NCBI GenBank assembly: GCA_002422995.1 | Contig: DIUK01000023.1 | Location: forward strand, 1 to 9,712 | Origin: Rhodocyclaceae bacterium UBA6160 | Lineage (GTDB): Bacteria; Pseudomonadota; Gammaproteobacteria; Burkholderiales; Rhodocyclaceae | Reading direction: 5' to 3' | Length of the DNA: 9,712 nucleotides | Shown: one piece after another, positions 5,428 through 9,712 of the stretch | Layout of the letters: each line of letters opens with the position of its first letter | Position numbering within the stretch: the first letter of the stretch is position 1 | Notes under the pieces: model-generated | What the model was told of the DNA's origin: nothing | Databases searched by the model: none | The model's input: only the letters and a program-made list of their open reading frames with translations | Made by a program: the position numbers and the translations under genes

Positions 5428-7413
5428 TTATATGTCTGCTTCCACCAAGTGCCCCTTTTCTTCCATCCACAGGCGGCGCGAGGCGGCTTCGCCTTTGCCC
5501 ATGAGCAGGTTGAAGAGTTCCTTGGTTTGCGCGGCCAGCCGCTCGGTCACTGGTAACACGCGCCGGGTGGCGGGGTCCATGGCGGTTTCGCGCAATTGCT
5601 CGGGGTTCATTTCGCCCAGGCCTTTGAAGCGGCCGACTTCAATCGCGGTTTCGGCAATGCCTTCTTTGATCAGGCGGTCTTTCATCGCGGCCAGCTCGCC
5701 TTCGTCCAGCGCATACAGGCGGCGCGCCGGGCGTTTTTTGCCGCTGGCAGGCACATCAAGGCGATACAGCGGCGGTTGGGCGATATACACGTGACCGGCG
5801 GCAATCAAAGCCGGGAAGTGGCGGTAAAACAAGGTGAGCAAGAGTGTTTGAATATGCGCGCCATCGACGTCGGCGTCTGACATGATGACCACTTTGCCAT
5901 AGCGTAAACCGGATAAATCAGCACTTGGTTTATCGTGTGGTTCAATGCCCAAGGCTACCGCAATATCATGGATTTCGGCATTGGCAAACAAGCGTCCGGC
6001 GTCGATTTCCCATGAGTTTTGCACCTTGCCGCGCAGTGGCAAAATGGCTTGGGTTTCCTTGTTGCGCGCCATTTTGGCGGAACCTCCGGCTGAGTCGCCC
6101 TCGACTAAAAACAGTTCGTTTTCATGCAAGGACGTGGATTCGCAATCCGAGAGCTTGCCGGGCAAAACAGCCACGCCGGATTGCTTTTTCTTTTCTACCT
6201 TCTGGGCGTTCTTTTGCCGCGCCAGCGCCTGGTGGATGGCGAGTTCAGCAATCGCGCGGCCTGCCTCCACGTGCTGGTTCAGCCAGATTTCAAATGGGTC
6301 GCGCACCATGCTGGCAACGAGCTTGACGGCTTCGCGCGAGTTGAGTTTTTCTTTCACCTGGCCTTGAAACTGCGGATCAAGCAAACGCGTGGACAGCACA
6401 TACACCATGCGGCTGCAGACATCATCCTGTTGCAATTTCACGCCGCGAGGCAACAGTGCGCGGTGTTCGATGAAAGATTTCACGGCGTCAAATACCCCTG
6501 CGCGCAGCCCGGCTTCATGGGTGCCGCCGGCGACTGTCGGGATGAGGTTTACGTAGGATTCGGATGAGATGGCATCGGGAAACCAGCCGAATGCCCAGGC
6601 CGCACCTTCGCCCGGAGCGAAGTCGGCATTGTCTTTGTCGGCATATTTTTCAGCGGCATAAATAGGCGCGATGTTTTCAGCGCTGCCCGCCAGTTCGACT
6701 AAATAACCAGCCAGACCTTGCGGATATTTCCAGGTTTTGCTGCGCAGGCTGCCGTCCGTTTGTTCGATCTCCAAAGTGACCGTCACGCCCGGCAGCAGCA
6801 CGGCTTTGGAGCGCAACAAGCGTTCCAGCTCAACGAGTGAAATATGGGGATTGTCAAAGTATTTTCCATCCGGCCAGATGCTCACGCGCGTGCCGGTTTG
6901 TTTGCCGCAACTGCCGGTTTCAACCAGCGGGCTGATGTGCTCGCCGCCGCCGGTAAATTCAATTTGCCAAACTTTGCCTTCGCGGCGCACTTCAACGGCG
7001 ACGCGGGTGGAGAGTGCGTTGGTGACTGCCACGCCCACGCCGTGCAGGCCACCGGAGAAGGCATAGGCCGAATTGCCTGAGCGTTTGTCAAACTTGCCAC
7101 CGGCATGCAGGCGCGTGAAAGCCAACACCACCACTGGTACTTGTTCTTCCGGGTGCAGGCCGATCGGGATGCCGCGGCCATCGTCGGTGACGGTGATACT
7201 GCCGTCTTTTTTGAGCAGTACGTGAATGTTTTTGGCAAACCCGCCCAAGGCTTCGTCCGCCGCGTTATCGATCACTTCCTGAATGATGTGGGTGGGCGAG
7301 TCTGTTCGGGTATACATGCCCGGCCGCTCGCGCACGGGTTCCAAGCCTTTGAGAACGCGAAAAGAGGATTCGTCGTAGGTGCTGGATTGTTTATCAGATG
7401 CTTTGGTGGCCAT
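5428..7413 (-). CDS. parE: DNA topoisomerase IV subunit B (ATPase subunit)
   Basis: This 661-residue subunit binds and hydrolyses ATP to drive decatenation of daughter chromosomes together with ParC. The GHKL ATPase domain has EVIDNAADEAL (catalytic E46, N50), TDDGRGIP (76-83) and FSGGLHGVGVAV (119-130). The transducer ends in GQVKEKLNSR (351-360), where K354 is the ATP lysine and the usual QTK reads QVK. The TOPRIM domain has EGDSAGGSAK (438-447) and DADVDGAHI (513-521), supplying the metal-binding E438, D513, D515 and D517. The C-terminus carries RFKGLGEMNPEQL (595-607). The length and the absence of the ~170-residue GyrB insertion indicate ParE. An in-frame TAA lies five codons upstream of the ATG, which fixes the start, yet no Shine-Dalgarno is visible. 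parC, often next to parE in this class, does not follow; an SDR pseudogene does. No clear terminator is seen after the stop codon. Confidence 0.95.
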   Translation of the reverse strand: MATKASDKQSSTYDESSFRVLKGLEPVRERPGMYTRTDSPTHIIQEVIDNAADEALGGFAKNIHVLLKKDGSITVTDDGRGIPIGLHPEEQVPVVVLAFTRLHAGGKFDKRSGNSAYAFSGGLHGVGVAVTNALSTRVAVEVRREGKVWQIEFTGGGEHISPLVETGSCGKQTGTRVSIWPDGKYFDNPHISLVELERLLRSKAVLLPGVTVTLEIEQTDGSLRSKTWKYPQGLAGYLVELAGSAENIAPIYAAEKYADKDNADFAPGEGAAWAFGWFPDAISSESYVNLIPTVAGGTHEAGLRAGVFDAVKSFIEHRALLPRGVKLQQDDVCSRMVYVLSTRLLDPQFQGQVKEKLNSREAVKLVASMVRDPFEIWLNQHVEAGRAIAELAIHQALARQKNAQKVEKKKQSGVAVLPGKLSDCESTSLHENELFLVEGDSAGGSAKMARNKETQAILPLRGKVQNSWEIDAGRLFANAEIHDIAVALGIEPHDKPSADLSGLRYGKVVIMSDADVDGAHIQTLLLTLFYRHFPALIAAGHVYIAQPPLYRLDVPASGKKRPARRLYALDEGELAAMKDRLIKEGIAETAIEVGRFKGLGEMNPEQLRETAMDPATRRVLPVTERLAAQTKELFNLLMGKGEAASRRLWMEEKGHLVEADI

Positions 7414-7458
7414 GGCAGCGAAGAATTAAATGAGTACAAGGAAAAAAGAATCGGGCGG

Positions 7459-7464
7459 ATTGTA
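7459..7464 (-). promoter_or_regulatory. Candidate -10 box for parE
   Basis: The minus strand reads TACAAT (five of six consensus matches) about 46 bases before the parE ATG, within the divergent intergenic region. No convincing -35 hexamer lies at standard spacing. This is the best promoter match on this strand in the gap. Confidence 0.3.
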
Positions 7465-7533
7465 ATCGACGCCTTGTTTTGGCTTGTCGGCAGGTGTTTT
7501 TACTGCGCTTTCGTTGCCCGCAAATTGGCAAGG

Positions 7534-7561
7534 ACAGGCTAAACCGCCCTGTTAAACTGCC
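7534..7561. repeat. Tandem TAAACYGCC repeat overlapping ACAGG-N9-CCTGT just before the hydrolase start
   Basis: TAAACCGCC (7540-7548) recurs as TAAACTGCC (7553-7561) with a 13-base period, ending three bases before the ATG of the alpha/beta hydrolase. It overlaps an interrupted palindrome ACAGG (7534-7538) and CCTGT (7548-7552). The position between divergent genes suits a regulator site. The repeat is short and could be chance. Confidence 0.3.
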
Positions 7562-7564
7562 GCT

Positions 7565-8506
7565 ATGAAGAAATTTCAGTCTGAATTTTTGACCTTGCGC
7601 GGTCGCCGCATGCATGTGCGTAGCTGGCAAAACGATCCAGCTTTGCCTTTGCTGGTGATGTTGCATGGATGGGGTGACATGTCGGCCACTTGGCAGTTTG
7701 TTGTCAATGAGCTCTCAGCCCGGTGGCGTGTCGTCGCGCCTGATTGGCGCGGATTCGGTTTGTCCGAATGGAATAACGACAGCTACTGGTTTCCGGATTA
7801 TGTAGCGGATTTGGACGCTTTGCTGAATCATTATTCGCCAACGACACCGGTAAATTTGGTGGCGCATAGCATGGGCGGCAATGTGGCGAGCCTGTATGCG
7901 GGCTTGCGACCGAGTCGTGTGGCGGGTTTGGCTAATCTGGAAGGTTTTGGTTTGCCGACGAAGCTGGCGACCAATGCGCCTGAGCGGTATGCACGCCGGT
8001 TGGATGCAGCGAGTCTTGCTGCCGCATCTTCATTATCGTCACCATCGGCTCGGCCGGGATTCCGGACATATCCGGATTTGTCGGCGCTGGCGAGACGGCT
8101 CGAAAGAGATAATCCGCGCTTGTCGGCCGAACAGGCGTTGTTTTTAGCCGCGCATTTGGGCGTGGAAAGCCGGGATGTCAATAGCCAGCCGTTGATTCAT
8201 TTAGCGATTGATCCATGTCATCGCTGGCCTAGCCCGCTGCCTTATGTTTTGGCCGATATGATGGCTATTTGGCGACAGACGCAAGCGTCTGTGCTGTGGT
8301 TGCGCGGGGCAGAATCTGCGTTTGCCTGTTCCCTTTCCGCTGAGCCGGCGGATTATCAGGCGCGCATGGCTTGTTTCAGGCGATTTCACGAAGTGGTGAT
8401 TCCCGATGCCGGACACAATATGCACCACGATCAGCCACAGAAAGTGGCACAATGTTTAGCTGCATTTTTTACGAATGACACTTTATTGCCTGGTACGCCA
8501 ATCTGA
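7565..8506 (+). CDS. Alpha/beta-fold hydrolase, substrate unknown
   Basis: This 313-residue cytoplasmic protein has the alpha/beta hydrolase fold and no signal peptide. The oxyanion-hole strand is VMLHGWGDMSATW (31-43), followed by VVAPDWRGFGLSE (56-68). The nucleophile elbow is NLVAHSMGGNVASLYAG (97-113), with S102 as nucleophile. The catalytic histidine lies in PDAGHNMHHDQP (H284). The acid is less clear: E250 in the LRGAES segment occupies the usual acid-bearing region, and E126 in NLEGFG is an alternative. A helical cap of about 100 residues (roughly 130-230) separates the core halves. Family members include esterases, lipases and C-C bond hydrolases, and nothing here decides among them. 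No Shine-Dalgarno precedes the ATG. The next gene begins 14 bases after the stop, so it probably heads a three-gene unit diverging from parE. Confidence 0.88.
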   Translation: MKKFQSEFLTLRGRRMHVRSWQNDPALPLLVMLHGWGDMSATWQFVVNELSARWRVVAPDWRGFGLSEWNNDSYWFPDYVADLDALLNHYSPTTPVNLVAHSMGGNVASLYAGLRPSRVAGLANLEGFGLPTKLATNAPERYARRLDAASLAAASSLSSPSARPGFRTYPDLSALARRLERDNPRLSAEQALFLAAHLGVESRDVNSQPLIHLAIDPCHRWPSPLPYVLADMMAIWRQTQASVLWLRGAESAFACSLSAEPADYQARMACFRRFHEVVIPDAGHNMHHDQPQKVAQCLAAFFTNDTLLPGTPI

Positions 8507-8511
8507 TTGGC
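8497..8511 (+). other. Stem-loop with the hydrolase stop codon at its apex
   Basis: GCCAAT (8497-8502) and ATTGGC (8506-8511) are exact reverse complements around CTG, so the hydrolase TGA (8504-8506) sits in the loop and the stem edge. No T tract follows, so it is not a standard terminator. It ends nine bases before the next ATG, which lacks a Shine-Dalgarno. Ribosomes terminating here would melt the stem, so a role in translational coupling is possible but inferred. Confidence 0.35.
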
Positions 8512-8520
8512 ACGAATTTC

Positions 8521-9402
8521 ATGTCTCTTATTACACCAATGCCCTTATCGCCCACCCTGCCTGCGTCGCTTAACGCAGACTTGCACTGTCACTCGCATTT
8601 TTCCGATGGCATGCTCGCACCCGGTGACGTAGTGCGACGCGCGCATGCCAATGGTGTGGAGATGCTGGCGCTGACGGATCATGATGAGCTGAGCGGTTTG
8701 GCTGAGGCGCGGGTAACCGCCGAGGCCTTGGGGCTGCGCTTTGTTGATGGGGTTGAAATATCCATCTCTTGGGGAGATGATCAAACGGTGCATATCCTGG
8801 GGCTGGGGGTGGATCCGCAGAATGCGGTTTTGCAAACAGGCCTGGCAAAAGTACGCAGCGGGCGCGATAGTCGTGCGGCAGATATGGCCGCAGAGCTTGA
8901 TAAAGTCGGCATTCATGGGGCCTATGAGGGCGCGCTGGCTTTTGCTGGCAATCCGGCAATGATCAGCCGCGCGCATTTTGCCCGCTATATTGTGGCGCAA
9001 GGCTATGCCAAGGATGTCAAAGTGGTGTTCGATCACTGGCTGGCCAAAGGCAAGCCGGGGTATGTCGAACATGCCTGGGCAACGCTGGCGGACGCCGTGG
9101 GCTGGATAGTCGGCGCTGGCGGGACGGCGGTTATTGCACATCCGGCACGGTATCGCCTGACGAAGGCGCAGCGTCGTGCACTGTTTATCGAATTTCGTGA
9201 TTTAGGCGGGCGAGGTATTGAGGTTTTATCTGGCTCGCAAGGTTTGGATGAGGCGCGTGAAATTGCCCAGCTGTGCCGTGAGTTTGGATTTTTGGCTTCG
9301 CGGGGTTCAGATTTTCATGCGCCCGGCGAGAGCTGGATGGATCTGGGCAAGCTGCCGGATCTGCCCGAGGATCTGACGCCCGTCTGGGCTAAGTGGGGTT
9401 GA
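8521..9402 (+). CDS. PHP-domain 3',5'-nucleoside bisphosphate phosphatase / RNase AM family (TrpH/YciV)
   Basis: This 293-residue metal-dependent phosphoesterase belongs to the YciV/TrpH group. Characterised relatives act on 3',5'-nucleoside bisphosphates such as pAp and on 5' ends of short RNAs. PHP metal-ligand motifs appear in order: DLHCHSHFSDG (H22, H24, D29), LTDHDELSG (D53, H54), VDGVEIS (E79), VHILG (H91), IAHPARY (H207) and SRGSDFHAP (D264, H266). The conserved NPAMISRAHFARYIVAQGY segment (144-162), with R150 and H152, is typical of this subfamily. All expected ligands are present, so the enzyme should be active. yciO follows after 12 bases, the same pairing as yciV-yciO in enterobacteria, which supports the assignment. 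The ATG at 8521 lacks a Shine-Dalgarno; an ATG at 8539 is an alternative, and both precede the first metal motif. Confidence 0.92.
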   Translation: MSLITPMPLSPTLPASLNADLHCHSHFSDGMLAPGDVVRRAHANGVEMLALTDHDELSGLAEARVTAEALGLRFVDGVEISISWGDDQTVHILGLGVDPQNAVLQTGLAKVRSGRDSRAADMAAELDKVGIHGAYEGALAFAGNPAMISRAHFARYIVAQGYAKDVKVVFDHWLAKGKPGYVEHAWATLADAVGWIVGAGGTAVIAHPARYRLTKAQRRALFIEFRDLGGRGIEVLSGSQGLDEAREIAQLCREFGFLASRGSDFHAPGESWMDLGKLPDLPEDLTPVWAKWG

Positions 9403-9414
9403 TTTACCGCAAGC

Positions 9415-9712
9415 ATGGCGCAATTTTTCCAGATTCATCCCGAACATCCGCAGCCGCGCCTGATCAAGCAGGCCGCGGAAATTCTTCGCAGCGGCGGTTT
9501 GCTTGCCGTACCGACCGATGCCGCCTATTCGCTGGTCGGCGTGACCGGCCATGCGCCTTTGCTGGAACGTATCCGCGCCATTCGTGGCGTTGATGAAAAA
9601 CACCACTTCACGCTGATGTGCCGCGACCTTTCCGAAATCGCCAAATACGCGCGGGTGGATAACGCGCAGTTTCGCCTGCTCAAGGCCACCACGCCGGGCA
9701 GTTATACCTTCA
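9415..9712 (+). CDS. yciO: YciO, TsaC/YrdC/Sua5-fold protein, 5' part (C-terminus beyond window)
   Basis: Ninety-nine codons are visible before the right window edge; full-length YciO is about 206 residues. The fragment starts MAQFFQIHPEHPQPRLIKQA and continues AVPTDAAYSLVG, the KxR...S/TxN-type nucleotide-binding region of the YrdC fold, then HHFTLMCRDLSEIAKYARVD and FRLLKATTPGSYTF. The MCRDLSE and FRLLKxxTPGxYTF segments match E. coli YciO more closely than TsaC. Relatives TsaC/Sua5 make threonylcarbamoyl-AMP for the tRNA t6A modification; the role of YciO is less settled. It begins 12 bases after the phosphatase stop and is probably in the same operon. The ATG at 9415 matches the start of known YciO proteins, but no good Shine-Dalgarno is seen at normal spacing (a GGGG lies 15 bases away). 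Confidence 0.92.
   Translation, partial: MAQFFQIHPEHPQPRLIKQAAEILRSGGLLAVPTDAAYSLVGVTGHAPLLERIRAIRGVDEKHHFTLMCRDLSEIAKYARVDNAQFRLLKATTPGSYTF

Noticed and set aside
5401..5430. T8 run at 5422-5429 preceded by CTAC...GTAG as a plus-strand terminator
   Set aside because: The stem is only four base pairs with a large loop, and no plus-strand gene ends here. The run is simply A8 after the parE stop on the coding strand.
7525..7558. Plus-strand promoter from TTGGCA (-35) and TAAACT (-10) for the hydrolase
   Set aside because: The spacing is 22 bases, well outside the usual 16-18, and TAAACT is a weak -10 box.
8561..8578. CTGCGT-N6-ACGCAG inverted repeat near the start of the PHP gene
   Set aside because: It is a 6-bp stem inside coding sequence that can be explained by codon content, with no supporting context.

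Overview
This window looks like chromosomal DNA from a betaproteobacterium. The evidence is a general Gram-negative porin of the Neisseria/Burkholderia type, a ParE subunit, a Kup potassium transporter, and a PHP phosphatase followed by yciO, all close to proteobacterial forms. Base composition is moderately GC-rich and fairly even. I cannot name a genus with confidence. I see no rRNA, tRNA, CRISPR, insertion sequence or phage gene.

Layout. The left three quarters (1-7413) is a run of minus-strand genes. In transcription order these are parE (7413-5428), a decayed short-chain dehydrogenase pseudogene (about 5304-4880), kup (4698-2809), a spermidine-synthase-like methyltransferase-fold gene (2688-1924), a periplasmic sulfate-binding protein gene (1813-797) and the 5' part of a porin gene (697 leftwards, cut by the window edge). 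A divergent intergenic region (7414-7564) separates these from three plus-strand genes: an alpha/beta hydrolase (7565-8506), a PHP-domain 3',5'-nucleoside bisphosphate phosphatase/RNase AM-type gene (8521-9402) and yciO (9415 to the right edge). The last three are closely spaced and probably co-transcribed.

Functional reading. Most of the window is ordinary housekeeping and transport: topoisomerase IV, potassium uptake, sulfate capture, an outer-membrane channel and nucleotide/RNA turnover. The minus-strand genes are separated by gaps of about 100-180 bases and do not form one tight operon. kup has a consensus -10 box. The methyltransferase-like gene ends in a hairpin that looks like an intrinsic terminator. 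The sulfate-binding gene has its own leader.

Most notable signals. First, a perfect 10-bp inverted repeat in the sbp leader buries its Shine-Dalgarno sequence. Second, tandem hairpins lie between sbp and the porin gene, one holding the sbp stop codon in its loop. Third, a dihydrodiol-dehydrogenase-type SDR relic sits directly downstream of parE and carries three separable lesions. Fourth, five genes have no visible Shine-Dalgarno sequence. I found no convincing undescribed multi-gene system here.
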